Part shown: piece after piece, positions 25,736 to 37,798 of the stretch
How positions within the stretch are numbered: position 1 is the first letter of the stretch
Layout: each line of letters begins with the position of its first letter
From: Solea solea
Taxonomy: Eukaryota > Chordata > Actinopteri > Pleuronectiformes > Soleidae
DNA length: 64,000 bases
Assembly: GCF_958295425.1 (NCBI RefSeq)
Contig: NC_081142.1
Span: forward strand, 2,043,896 to 2,107,895
Reading direction: 5' to 3'
Position numbers and translations under genes: made by a program
The notes under the pieces: generated by a model
Databases searched by the model: none
Seen by the model: only the letters and a program-made list of their open reading frames with translations
Told to the model about the DNA's origin: nothing

Positions 25736-28549
25736 TGACTGTAATGAATGTGCACAATGACAGATGAGTGTCTTCCAACCTTTTCCCTCAGATCCTGTTA
25801 TCTATTATAACTAATAATCTATTCTAACTTATTATCTGTATTTGCGACAATATATTTCACCGTAGCCAAGGCGAGGCAGCTTTATTTACAGAGATTTATC
25901 GACAGATTGGAGGTGCTGTTCAGACAAATTTAAAAACAAAACATTTGAAGACAACACAGTGACAGAAATCAATACAATGCTAAAGATTACAACCTGGACC
26001 ACATTGTTAAAAAGTACAAGAAGAACAAAAGTGTTCAGAGACACAATAATATATAATATCCTACACAAATAAAGTGAATATAAGGAAAAGAAAAAAGTTG
26101 AAACTTTTTTAGTCTAAAAAACTGTTCAAGTTATTATTAATACTCCACTATCTTTGCCCATGGCATCCAAGCAACTGAGATTCCTGCTTTGGAAATCCTT
26201 GATTTAGATCAATACTCTTTGAATAAGAACCGGTTTGTGTGCTTGTTTGAATATGAGGGCGGAAGTGGAAAGATTTCACTTTGTCGTCTGTCTCCGACTC
26301 CTTTGGGACATTAAGTGAAGAGCGGAGCAGGAGATCGTCAGATATGTTCACAATTTCCTGAACACAAAAAAAGAGGGTGTAGCACCTGCAGTGAGCACAA
26401 AGGAGGCTGAACCATCGTCTTCTTACTCAGAAATCTTCTGCTGTATCCTCACATGAACATTTGACGGGGCTGATAGGACAAGTTGCACAAATTGTCCTTT
26501 CCAACATTTGCATTCTTGCACACAGCCCTTGTGGACAGTGGAAGGAACATTTCCAGACTCAAGTGCATGTCTCAAAGCAGCTACAAAGAGAAAAAGAAAG
26601 AAATACAAAGACAGAGAGGGGCATCCTCCCTCTCCTCCCATGGAGCCTTGCACAGACACCCACGGTGGAGCTGGACTCACACGGCTCACCTTGACATTTT
26701 TAGCAGACCACCAGAGTTTGTGCCCTGACCGGTGAAATCGGAAAGAGCAAGGCTTCCTACGGGACGAGCAGAGCCCCAGAGAACTGAAAGAGGCCGTGTG
26801 GAGGTGCAGAGGTCGAGATGGTAGGGTGCAGAGTAATTGAAGACACATGGAACTCTTTCATCGAGGACAAAAGGGTGATTTGCTGAAAGACAAAATGAAA
26901 TTGAAGAAAGGTGAGAGGAGCAGAGAGGAGGGGGAGATGCTGCCTGGTAGATGGCAGGTTATTGGAGAATGAGGTTATTTGTGGAGCCAGCAACACAATG
27001 GCAAACCAGATGTTATAATAACGAGAAGCAGAAAGACGAAGGTATAAAGTATTTGAAGAGGTTTTCATTGATAGTAATGTTCTTCTGATTCTCTTACATA
27101 AAAGGTTTTAATGCTCCAGCCGGTAAAGTTTTTCACATGTTTACCTACTTTTTCCCAAAGTGATTTCATTTCCTCATATTAAGAGTAAGCGGCTCCATCT
27201 TTGAAGGTAACATAGACTAACATTAAAAGACTGATGTAGTCTTGTAGAGTTTAATGTTTCAATCTCTAATTTTAAAGTATTCTACAATTTGCCATGATGT
27301 CCATTTTGTAAATTATAATCCCGTTTAGAATCAATCATGCATCAGGGCGTGGCTAAATTGACGTTGTAAAATCCACTCCTCGGTTCTTCCCCAGCATCAC
27401 AAACCATGACGACAGATACAGTCTTTTACCTCTTTTAACACCTTATTATCATTTCAAAACCATAATGCTCCAACTGCATGGAAGACCTTTGTAGCCCTTA
27501 CTCATGTCAGGTCACATGACGTTACCGATGCTTATTGAAGCATTTATAGGTAGAAGTGGATAATGTTATTTTGGGTTCATTATGGTTTTTTTAGAACGTT
27601 CCCTCAGAGGCAAATCTTAATATTGAATGATCTGGTATTTTGAAACTGACCTTGTGTTTACGCTTTACGTTCATACCAGATTTTTCCTTTTTTCAGTATC
27701 AGACTAATATCATCCCTCAGTGGAGAAAGTATTCATTTGTTTTTGCCTACATTAAAAAGAAGATTCAATTGGGTAAATAAAGGGCCGTGCTTTATGTCAC
27801 TCCCGAGCTGCACAGAGAACATCCGATTCAGATACTCTGTGGATTAAAATAAAGCAATGCTACATCACATCCAAGCCTAAGTGCCTCAATTCATAGAAAA
27901 CAATTGAGTATACTTTGCTGTGATGGCCCCACTCATCTTACGCCACGTTAATGGTCCTGATACGACTGAGTGTGTCTGGTAGCGCAAGCAAATTATAGCT
28001 GTCTACTGTCTGTTATTTGACTCTGGTCTGGAATCAATGCAGTTTTTCCTTTAATTGCAGCCAGCAGTAACTATCACCTGCCAGTTGATCCTGCAGGAAT
28101 AAAAGATAAAAAGAATTTTAAAAAAAGAGTATAGTGCTTTATCAGTTGCAAGATTGTGTCTCAAAGCAGCTTCTGACCACCCAGCAAGAGACAGGAGAGA
28201 AATAGGAGAAGATAAAAACAGAGACAGCGAGTGAAGGTAAAAGGGGAGAAGACACGGAGGAGAATAAAGGAAGCGATGGCGGACGGGAGGGGGAGAGACA
28301 GACGAGAGACTCAAGGACAGGGAAGTCAATAATGGACAACACGTGCATCCCTCGCTCTCTGAGATTTAAAAGTGTTTCATCAGCTGCATCTTATCTACGT
28401 GTTTGGAAAGGCTACGCTGCAGGAAGAGGCCACTGCCTGCGGAGAGACATGGATGCTACACACACACACACACACACGTGTAAAAACACACTTACAATGG
28501 CTCCCAGATAACAGCGTTTACACAGCATGCCACAGAGGAGCGGTATTTG

Positions 28550-28550
<1 letters not shown>

Positions 28551-28580
<30 letters not shown>
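28551..28580. repeat. (CA)n microsatellite
   Basis: A pure CA run. A shorter one lies at 28458-28477. Confidence 0.92.
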
Positions 28581-28582
<2 letters not shown>

Positions 28583-31500
28583 GCCGGTGGCTCTTATTTT
28601 AAATAACTGTGATGGGGTTCAGATGGATACGTCGGGACACATATGATGGAGGAATATGAACACAAAGAGAAGGAGAGAATGTGTGAGGTGAGCTGCAAAT
28701 CTCCCGCTGGCCCCATGTGGCCCACTGTGCCACACCGGCTAAGTGCTTGCCAGACAAATTGCTTTGGCTGGCAGCATGCGATGAAAACAGCGTGAGACAG
28801 GACCTGTGAGTGGAGGGACAGCCACACTGTTCCCTGACACTTGGCCCCGTGCTGCAGGTATGGAACTGCAGTCTGAGAATGACAGGGTGGAGTCATTGCC
28901 GAGAATCTCTCTTCTGGTACTGGGGGGGGGGGGAGGGTGCGACTGTCTGAGGTTACCGGTCTCTCCCTGTGCTCACATACCTCAGGGATAATTTTACAGC
29001 CACACACTTAAGTCTTGCATTTGCAGGATTCTTGAATTGCTATTTTTCACGGGAGAAAATCAACCCCAGTTGCCAGTTTTTCTTTGTGCATCCACCTCAA
29101 AAGCCCCAGGCCCTTCCTTGAGAAGAGGAAAGAAAGACCAGCTTGGATTTCCTACTGAGCATCTGAGTGCAGTCCTGATGCTCAAGAGGTTGAGGAGGCA
29201 AACGGGATGAAACCACTGCAGCGAAGAGAAAAGTCCTTTTTTTTATATGTTAGTCAATAAGTTTTTTTTTTTAAGTATACGTTGAAAAGAAGAGCGACAC
29301 TGTTACTGAAAACAAGCAATTACCGTCATTCCGCCGGTGTTACGGCAGCTGAAAGCATCCACTGCTGGTGGAGTAGAGTGACGTGGGCTCGTTATGCTTA
29401 ATGGACTTGTGCAGGAATGCAAGGAAAACATCCCATGTGGAGTAAAGCAAATGTAGTGCATCCTGAGAGCAGGAGGTCATGTTTGTTTTTGCCCGTAAAG
29501 AATCCCATATGACAGGGTCAGACAGCAGGAGGAACATCCAAGGAGGACCAGGAACAAGAGGAGAACTGGTCACATGTGGGACAGCGGTACAGGATACTTC
29601 TGCTGGGACTCTACGGGTAGAGAGAACCCAGGAATACACGTTTTGTTCATGACATAAGTGACATGTCATCAAAATGAACTCACACCAGAGCAATGTCACA
29701 AGAGTTGCTGCAGAAGTTTCAGCTGCTCCACACGGACGAGGGTTAGAGATTAGAGAGAGGAGAGGAAACCAACGGGGAATTGATGTGAAAAGGTCAAAGA
29801 ATCGGAATGAAAAACTGGGTCAATGGGATTCAAATATACAGACGAGGCTGGAGGAGAGCAGATGAGAGCGAGAAGGTGGCGGAATAAAATAAAAAGTACA
29901 GCTGAAGATAAAGGGCAGAAGCTGAATCGGTCTGGAATTTGAAGCCTAATTTAAAATATGTAAATATTTTATGCTAAAAAAGAAATGAGTCAAGTGTCAG
30001 TACCTTATTTTTATCAGAACTAAGTACCAATATACAGTATTAGAACCTAAAGAAGTGAACGGTGTATAACTTCAAGCAAAATAGGTTTTAAAGTTTTATA
30101 CGATGTAAACTGTAAGTGAAGTACATGTTTATGTCATTTCTATCACTCATCATCCCTAAAAACTGGAAAAGAAAATGCACTTCTTGGCTTCTCTCCAAAT
30201 GCTTCACTTTGACATTTGCTTCTAACGAGCTGTTTTTCACTGAAATCACTGGTTAGTCACTGAATCATGCTTCCTATTACCGGTAAAACTAAAACGTGTC
30301 ACTTTTACACCTTAATAAAGGAGTAAGACGTGTTAATTGGTGAGATGCTGCAGCCAGACATTCTCCCTTTTTTTGTTTATGAGGCTAAGCTGATTCGAGC
30401 TTCATATTCACCGCTGACTACGACATGAGGGTATTTTGTGATCTTCTAATTTAACTCTGGCCAAGAGTATTTTCCAAAAATGTCAAAGTGTTACTTAACA
30501 AATGCCAGTGAAGCGTTGCTGCTGTGCGGCAGAAAAGCGAATTATGTATTAATGGGCCTGAAGGTCATGAGTTTAGTTCAGAGAGATGCCGTCTGCAAAA
30601 GTTTCTCTTCAGTGAAGCCGTGAAGACGGAAAACCTTTCAGACGATGAAGATCTATATGAGAAAAGAAATGAAATGGTCCGAAACATGAGATTTAATATC
30701 CAAATAATCTAACCTTTAACTTAGAAATAAAATAAAATAATAATCTTAACAGAAAGCTCATGTGGTTAAATCATACTACTTTTCACATTTGGTCATGATC
30801 ATGTGCTACATTTGTTTCCTCTAGTAAAAGGCCTGAGATTCTTTCTCCCCCTGATTACCCAACCCTCCTCTTCCTCATCTGCTCGTCAGAGGTTCTGCGT
30901 ATCTGTGAGTCCAGAGTTCATCTAAGCCGTCAGTGAGCTTGTTAAGTAGTGAGGAGGTAGTTAAGCCTCCACACGCTCTCAAACCGACTCCCTATGAATC
31001 TGGCCTGGACGTCCTGTCACTCAAACTCAGCCGAGGGGAGAAAGTGAAAGGTGATGGACAAAGAGAGAAAGAGGAAGGAGAAGAATATTAGAGAATAAAC
31101 AGAGGTTTAAAGCTTTCGGACGAGAGTCAATGGACTTTCCTCCTCCACCGACTACTTACAGCAATAAAGTCAAACAACAAATCACACAAGCTTAATCAGC
31201 TGCTGATCACTTTAATTATACTTAAGCTGCGTTTGAGTTACAGAGGAGCAAACGTGCGAGTTCAAACATAAACTACACCATTATGTAATCGCAAATAATG
31301 CAGTTTTCATTGCAATGCCTGTCATTTACATTTACAACGGAGATAAACTGTCCAACAGAAACACACACACAGTATACTGTATATACACAGTATATATAGA
31401 TTAAGATAAAGGTTTTCCTGTTGTAATAGGAAAATAAAGCTGAGCTGTTTAATGTCACAACAATGCACCATGTACACCTACATTCAATTTAGAGTGTCCA

Positions 31501-32059
31501 AACCCACATATACATATATATATGTACATATATTATATAAAAAAATATATATTTTATATAGTATATATGTACTGTGCGTTGTTGTTGTTGTATGTGTCGT
31601 GACATAAACAAATCACTTCCTGTATGCAGTAGCTGGTCAACACAGGATCTAAGCGCCACTATACTGATAAATACAGAGAGTCGTGTGAAGCTGAGAGACT
31701 TTGAATATGACATTTGTTGTATTCAGAAATGAATAAACAAACAAAAATGTTTCCCCATTTCTAAATGAAAGCCGTGAAAAAGCATGTCGCCCTGTTTGTG
31801 TAAAAATCCATTTGCTGCAGTACACTGGCTCGTGTGGAAGATGTCCAGGAAGATAATTGAGAATTAAATACTAGTGAAGGAAAACAACACAAATGGACAG
31901 TAAAGTGGGAGAAACAATCACAGAATACGTGAAAGAAGTGGAAAAACAGCCTGAGGTGTTTTGTCTTACTTCTGTTTGACACAGGAGAGAACATGGGAGG
32001 TAAGGGGTGAGAAAAAGGTAGTGGAAGAAAACCAGGCTGGCTTCAGCACAGCGCTGGAA

Positions 32060-32095
32060 CACACGTCACACACGTCACACACGTCACACACGTCA
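32060..32095 (+). repeat. 9-bp tandem repeat, four perfect copies
   Basis: cacacgtca is repeated four times without change. Confidence 0.92.
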
Positions 32096-32712
32096 CACTC
32101 AACATCTGGTGCCTGTGGCCTTTAGACACGGTGTATCGTCCACAGATCCGCCTCCAGCTCCAGAGTCACATCCCTGCCTATGAACGATAAGTACTGACGG
32201 AGGTGGCGTGACCTGATCAAATGGCACATCAGAGCGAGAACAAATGAAATGCTTCAGGCACGAGCCATCCCAAACAAACACAAGGAGAGAAACGCTCCAT
32301 AATCGCGCGGCCGCAGACCCTCAAATCACCAGTTGGACGTATTTTATTTAATGTGAAGGAGAAAGGAGAAGATATGTGGTGTGTGTGGGATTCATGAAGC
32401 AAGAGGCTGCAGTTGACTCAGTCTCTCAGGGTGTTTTTTTTTAAGAGATGTTAGCACTTAGTCACTAACTCTCAAACTCCAAACACCATTAGTCATTGAC
32501 ATGGACACATTCAGAGCAGGGAGTTGAGTCTCAGAGCAGGAAGCATGGGCTGCTTTTTGGGTTTTTTTTTACTCTGCAACTCATTCCTTATCTCATCCTG
32601 ACACTGCTCTCTTTATTCCAGTCTGAGTTGTGCTTTGTTTCTGTCGCCACGATAACTCCAAGTGTAGCAATAGCCTCAGAGAAGAGGTGGTGTAACTTTG
32701 TATCGCTGATTG

Positions 32713-32718
<6 letters not shown>

Positions 32719-32750
<32 letters not shown>
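32719..32750. repeat. (TG)n microsatellite
   Basis: A TG run in the intron before exon 8. Confidence 0.93.
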
Positions 32751-32751
<1 letters not shown>

Positions 32752-33257
32752 ACGCATAGTAAATAATCCCAGCCCACAAGACACAATTATGTCAAGATAC
32801 AGACCAGCATGACAGAATAGAACTTATATTACACATAAACCTTATGCACAATAAGATTTCTGGATTTTGAAAAGACATTTATTCAATACTGGTATTTTTG
32901 ATTCATCACAATGAGGAAAATACAGAATGAAATGTGACTCATTCTTAATTTCACACACAACATTTTTAAATCTGCCAACCTCCAGGGTTCTTCTTGATAA
33001 GTTTGCTCTCACGTAATGTTTTATCACACTAATTATGCATGATTTAAATATATGTTCACAATTTTGGTCTTAATAAAATGTCCTTTTTTTGCCATTTCTC
33101 TTCCGACCTAGACAGTAACTTGTATTCGTGCTGCGTGATAAATTATTGCAAGTAAATCAACGTCCTCAAAAATAGCCTTTAGTCTTTTTAGTCCATGAGG
33201 AAAATCCTCTCCATCATCCTGTTTACTGTCATGTTAATAAAATGATTCCTATAATTT

Positions 33258-33545
33258 GGGGCCACACACGGTGGAATGGTGGTTACCGCTGTTGCATTGC
33301 AGCCAAAAGATCCTGGTTGGAAGAAGGGCCTTTCTGTAGGGAGTTTGCATGTTCTCCTCTGCTGTGCGTGGGTTTTCTCCAGGTTCTCAGATTTCTAAAT
33401 TGCCTGTATGTGTGAGTATGAGAGTGAATGCTTGTTTGGGATTGGCACCAGCAGCTCCACGACCCTCACGTGGAGGACAAAGCAGTAGTCAATGGGTGGG
33501 TGGATGGGTTTATTCAGCCAGGAATCCAACCCATATCACCCTGAA
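33258..33545 (+). mobile_element. Fish interspersed repeat (gtttgcatgttctcc family), copy 1
   Basis: The core gggcctttctgtagggagtt followed by tgcatgttctcc and gtgggttttctcc matches a repeat family very common in fish genomes. The 5' part (gtggaatggtggttaccgct) resembles a tRNA-like SINE head. Two further copies in the same orientation are at about 43118 and 51778. Confidence 0.7.
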
Positions 33546-33605
33546 CAGGCAGAATAAGAACACATTTGCAAACACTTAAACAACAATGTTGTATGACTGT
33601 GTCTC

Positions 33606-33608
<3 letters not shown>

Positions 33609-33650
<42 letters not shown>
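33609..33650. repeat. (TG)n microsatellite
   Basis: A TG run of about 40 bp in the intron before exon 8. Confidence 0.94.
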
Positions 33651-33651
<1 letters not shown>

Positions 33652-34189
33652 CTGATGCTCTGTTCCCGTCACAGAGGTCACACAGAGTTAAGCGTCCTCC
33701 TCCTCCGTGCTCTGGGCTTTTCACTGGAATATGCTGATGGCTTAATTTCCCTTAAAACTCTTTCCTTTCTTTTGTGAAAAAGGCAAAGATATTTAGTGAC
33801 TCATTTCCTGTTTGGTCTAATTGTCCAAAACTTGGAGCCGAGCCCTTTTTTGATAGGCCAGTGATTGTATCTGCTGCACACCCGCGGCGTCGACGGCATC
33901 CTTTTTCTTCTTGTCTTTCTCTCTGTCTTCATAACAATTTCCTTTGTGTTCAAACATTAAATGTCAAATTCGAAACTGCCAAAATCTAATGTGTCATCTT
34001 CATTGGGTGTCTGTCCTTTTCTCTCACTCACAATTGATTTCTATATTTTTTGCTTTAGTCTGTTTTTGTTATCTTTTCTTTTTCTGTCGCTTATCTTTTC
34101 TGTTTCCTGTCTGAAGGTTAAGTCAACACAACAAAGGGCTGATAGTCGCAACAATTTTTTAATCAATCAGCTGTCAATCTACCTCTGTC

Positions 34190-34217
34190 TCACCTCTCTC
34201 TCTCTCTGTGTCTCACC

Positions 34218-34248
<31 letters not shown>

Positions 34249-34256
34249 CTCTCTCT
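34190..34256 (+). repeat. (CT)n polypyrimidine tract at the exon 8 acceptor
   Basis: About 65 bp of CT-rich repeat with scattered G runs directly into ctctctag, making an exceptionally long pyrimidine tract for exon 34259-34390. Confidence 0.9.
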
Positions 34257-34258
34257 AG

Positions 34259-34390
34259 TATCCCAGGTTCGGCGGTGTGTGCCTTTGACATGGAGCAGCT
34301 GGCGTCCGTGTTTGATGGGCGGTTCAAGGAGCAGAAATCACCCGAGTCAATTTGGACGCCTGTAGCAGATGAAGTCATCCCAAAGCCAAG
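34259..34390 (+). CDS. sema6b: sema6b internal exon 8 of 13 (sema domain)
   Basis: A 132-bp, phase 2-2 exon follows a long CT-repeat acceptor (ctctctctag) and ends CCAAG|gtgcag. The joined Ser codon AG|T gives [19 protein letters not shown], then [20 protein letters not shown] and [16 protein letters not shown] and R-F-K-E-Q-K-S-P are strongly conserved in class 6. A (CAG)14 tract lies 68 bp into the following intron. Reading through the donor reaches a TAA within a few codons, so retention of this intron would truncate the protein. Confidence 0.95.
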
Positions 34391-34456
34391 GTGCAGATGG
34401 CTGTAATCATTTTGTGCACCTGTGCTCAGGTTGTTAGCGGACAACTGTGTGGAGAG

Positions 34457-34458
<2 letters not shown>

Positions 34459-34500
<42 letters not shown>
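34459..34500 (+). repeat. (CAG)14 trinucleotide repeat in intron
   Basis: An uninterrupted 42-bp CAG run lies 68 bp after the exon 8 donor, in the sense orientation of the gene. It is intronic: the reading frame from the exon stops before reaching it. It is likely length-polymorphic. Confidence 0.95.
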
Positions 34501-34502
<2 letters not shown>

Positions 34503-34750
34503 AGAACTTTCAGAAAGTTAGAGCTAAGAGTTTCATGTTTGAGGTTGAGAGTTCACACACAAATAAAACAAACACCAAGTCAAACAAAGTTGATGAAAAA
34601 CGGTGCATGTAGATGAATACTTTCATAATAACCTTTCATTCATAATCTAAATCAGTTGATCTGAGAGAGTTATAGACTTCTGCATCTTTCGTCTCTGGGG
34701 AAATCTGGCTACAGATTATGTGAAGAAACTTGAAAAAGGACAGAGTCTAA

Positions 34751-35241
34751 TTTTCCAATATACAGTTCTAGCACTAATCGACTGGACTCGACTCGACTCA
34801 TGGACCTGGTACTTTTTCAGTAACTGCTCTGGTGAGGTTCCAAGTGAGCTGAGCCGATACTAAAATGTGACATCAACAGGCTGCCGGCCACTGATTGGTC
34901 AGAGAGTGTCGTCACTGGAAGAGTCATGAGCACGATGTCCGACACAAGAATCAAACCGAACATTGCCGAACTGTACATCAGATAAAAAGTCTTAAAAATC
35001 CAGGAAAATGCAGTTAGTACTGAACGATTCTGTGAGCAAATCTTTTTAATCAACTGATTCATTTTTTTGATTACGTTACAAGTCAGCATAGTTTGACAAA
35101 CATATAGAATAACGTCTCTGCCGCAGTGCTATAAAGACCCCGCCCACATTGGCATTGTACTAACAGGAAAACGACGTGACCGATACCGAACCGAGTAGAG
35201 TGGAGTCGAGCTGAGTAGTGCTCGAACTGTATGATGGAAAA
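34751..35241. mobile_element. Inverted-repeat element (MITE-like), complete-looking copy
   Basis: The left arm (ttttccaatatacagttcta then gcact and gactcgactcg) and the right arm (gagtcgagctgagtagtgct then cgaactgtat and ggaaaa) are imperfect inverted repeats of about 45 bp. The centre carries ccggccactgattggtcaga. Related copies are at 48089-48353, with that core inverted, and 57515-57877. It has no coding capacity. Confidence 0.78.
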
Positions 35242-35453
35242 GAGCCATAAAAGAAGCAATAACACAAGTGTCACCTATTCCATCTCTGTGAATCTTGTGG
35301 AATCGAAACCTCTAAACCAAATTACCACTCAATCAAATCATTCATCAGTCTATTGATGAAAATCACCTGTGTGAATGTGTCATTATTATAACATACTTAT
35401 ATTAGTCATCAGAGGTTTGGTCTATCTAATGATCTTATATGAAAACTTCCCAG

Positions 35454-35603
35454 ACCCGGTGGCTGCGCTGTTCAAGGATCCAGGTTTAATTCGTCCAACG
35501 CTTTCCCCGATGACATGCTCAACTTCGTCAAGACCCATCCGCTGATGGATGAAGCTGTCCCCTCTCTTGGACAAAGACCCTGGATAGTCAGAACCATGGT
35601 CAG
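35454..35603 (+). CDS. sema6b: sema6b internal exon 9 of 13 (sema domain)
   Basis: A 150-bp, phase 2-2 exon runs from acttcccag to GTCAG|gtgaga. It reads [20 protein letters not shown], then [20 protein letters not shown] and RPWIVRTMV. The [14 protein letters not shown] block is diagnostic of class 6. Mammalian 6A and 6B carry adjacent cysteines (P-G-C-C) at the start, whereas this exon reads P-G-G-C; 6C also has a single cysteine (P-G-S-C). NSS is a possible N-glycosylation site. Confidence 0.95.
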
Positions 35604-37618
35604 GTGAGACTGAACTCTGTCCAGCACTCGGAGGAACATTTTCAATGACACGTTCCTAAATTCTGACAACAGACAAATAGCTTTTGTGAACCTTTTGTGG
35701 TTTTAGGTTTTGTATTGTTTTTTTGAGCCATGGCAGAAGCAGGAGGATTCAGATAGTTGCCTTTAGAGCTGTTGTTGAGCCATAATAAGCTGAGTTTTAC
35801 AAAAATTGAGTAACAAAAAAATTAAAAAGACATAAAAAAGCAAACAAAGCAGGAGGGGACGGTGTAAAGTAAAACTAAAAGAGAGAAATACCTCGAAACA
35901 CAGGGACCAGGAACACATGAAAACCACATCAACAAAGTGAAGTGAAACAAATGAAGCAACAAAGACACTGACGAGCACAGGGACTACATACATAAATACA
36001 CTTGGGAGGCGGGGATAATCAAACACAGGTGAAACTAATAAGACACAGATGAAACACATCAGGGCACGAGGACAGGAGAGGAAGTAAACCTAAACAATGT
36101 GCACACTACAAATACTACAAAATAAAACACGAAACCAGACAAAGAAAACAGAAGAAAACAGAATAATGTCGGGTTCTAGGGGGCAGGTTCTCGCGTGTCA
36201 TGCAGCTACGGAATGTGTTTACGTGCATCGTCAAAGACACATTCAGGATGAATTGTGAGGGTTTAGACCTGTGATGTGGATGTGATCGATCACTCTGCCA
36301 GATGTTAACATCAGGTCTGGACAGGTCTTTAAGGTGGCAGTTTTTCTATTACATATTATTACATTCGTATGATAAGTGAAATCCATACGATTGTATATTT
36401 CATCTTGAAAGTGGTGGAACTATTTTTCTGTGGAGCTCCCCCTACAGTTTGGGAGTATGCATCCATTGTCTATGGCTGACGCCCCCCCCCCCCACACCTT
36501 CCCCTTTCATGTCCATGTGCTTTTCTCTGCAAACACAAGCCGTGGAGCCACGTCCATGGTTGGCATCAGTTTTGCATGCTTCTGTGTTTTTCAACTCTAG
36601 CCATTCGAAAATCCAGTCCAATGTTTACTCGTGTGTGGCCCCTCACTCTGTCAGACCATTGTTCCCTCTTCCTCGCTTCCCCCTGACAACAGTTTTCTCT
36701 GCTTAATGTTCGCCGGCTCTGCCATGATGAACGTCCAAGATAACGCTATTGCTGCCTTCATGTCATAGCCGGTACCTGGCTAAGAGTCGTGAGTGTAGTA
36801 CCGTGAAACAATTCATGTTTCTTGTAAGACCCCAGACTTGGCGAGCCCTGTTTTCCCACTAACAGACAGTAGGGGGAGTGGAGACAGCCCCCAGTCTCCT
36901 CCTAACAAGCCATTTAACCATCACAATGACCCTTACGCTGTTAAGTTCAGTTAAGTTAAGTTCAATCCTGCCTAGTTCTGCTTTAAGTTATATTTCTGAT
37001 CAACATAATTTGGAAACTACTCAAATGACAAGTTGCTGAATTTGTGTACAATGATTTACGGCGTATTGCAGGCACACACAGATGCGTGTATGTACTCAAA
37101 CACACATGATCTGTCTCTTCAAGCTGTTAACGCCGTCTGTCAGAGACGGTGTCGTAGCCTGTGGTGACAGGAAGCAGCTGTAGCACATGAAGTCGCACAT
37201 AAATGCTTGCATTCCTCTCTCTACCTCGCTCCCGCTCTCTCTAATCCACTGTATGGAGTCCAGCTGCCAACCAACCACCAGGGGATTATGGGACTGCATG
37301 TATGTGGAATATTAAACACCCGGCGCGACATGGCTCCTATTCTCATCTATTGACTCATACACACAGGCCTGCTATTGTTCGCCAAGTAGCAGATATTACT
37401 AATGACTGAAAGTCTGCTGTAATTGCTTTGTTTTGCAGATTTGATGAACAATCTCTTTCTCTGCAGAATTCATTTCATTTTGCCGTGACTCAAGAGGAAA
37501 ATGGCAGATTATGATTTTAATTCACACCAGTCCTTATTATATACTCAAGCCAATCAGTCATTACCCTTTTAAATCATAATAACATGATCATGTGCTCTGC
37601 CCCTCTCCTGCTGCGCAG
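35604..37618 (+). other. 2.0 kb sema6b intron
   Basis: A phase-2 intron. Its main content is the second copy (about 36425-36987) of an element also present at 12453-13003, including a poly-C run near 36482. An A-rich stretch lies at 35810-36160. The remainder shows no recognised feature. Confidence 0.87.
36425..36987 (+). mobile_element. Inverted-repeat element, copy B
   Basis: It shares tgtttactcgtgtgtggccc, gataacgctattgctgcc and agggggagtggagacagccc with copy A over about 500 bp, with many substitutions and small indels. The right end cctagttctgctttaagtta mirrors the left end of copy A. The left terminus of copy B is eroded. Confidence 0.7.
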
Positions 37619-37798
37619 GTACCAGCTGAATAAGATTGTGGTGGATACAGAAGCCGGGCCTTCCAGAAACCGAACCGTCTTGTTCCTCGGCTCGACCAGA
37701 GGAACCATCCTCAAGTTCTTGATCATGCCCAACCAGGACAACACGGTCACCAACAGCAACATCTTCCTGGAGGAACTGGAGGGCTTCAACCCCGATAG
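37619..37798 (+). CDS. sema6b: sema6b internal exon 10 of 13 (sema domain)
   Basis: A 180-bp, phase 2-2 exon runs from ctgcgcag to GATAG|gtaagc. It encodes YQLNKIVVDTEAGPSRNRTV, then LFLGSTRGTILKFLIMPNQD, a polar linker N-T-V-T-N-S-N, and IFLEELEGFNPD. The T-V-x-F-L-G-S-x-x-G-T-x-L-K-F-L block marks the last propeller blades. NRT is a sequon at the position where mammalian 6B has NQT. Confidence 0.95.

Larger units (their letters stand above)
34391..35453 (+). other. 1.06 kb sema6b intron with (CAG)14 and an inverted-repeat element
   Basis: A phase-2 intron. The (CAG)14 run is at 34459-34500. A complete-looking inverted-repeat element at 34751-35241 fills about half of it. Confidence 0.88.

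Noticed and set aside
34391..34616. Poly-Ser or poly-Ala frames over the (CAG)14 tract
   Set aside because: They lie in the intron after a good donor, and the sema6b frame stops before the tract, so a coding polyalanine or polyserine is not supported.
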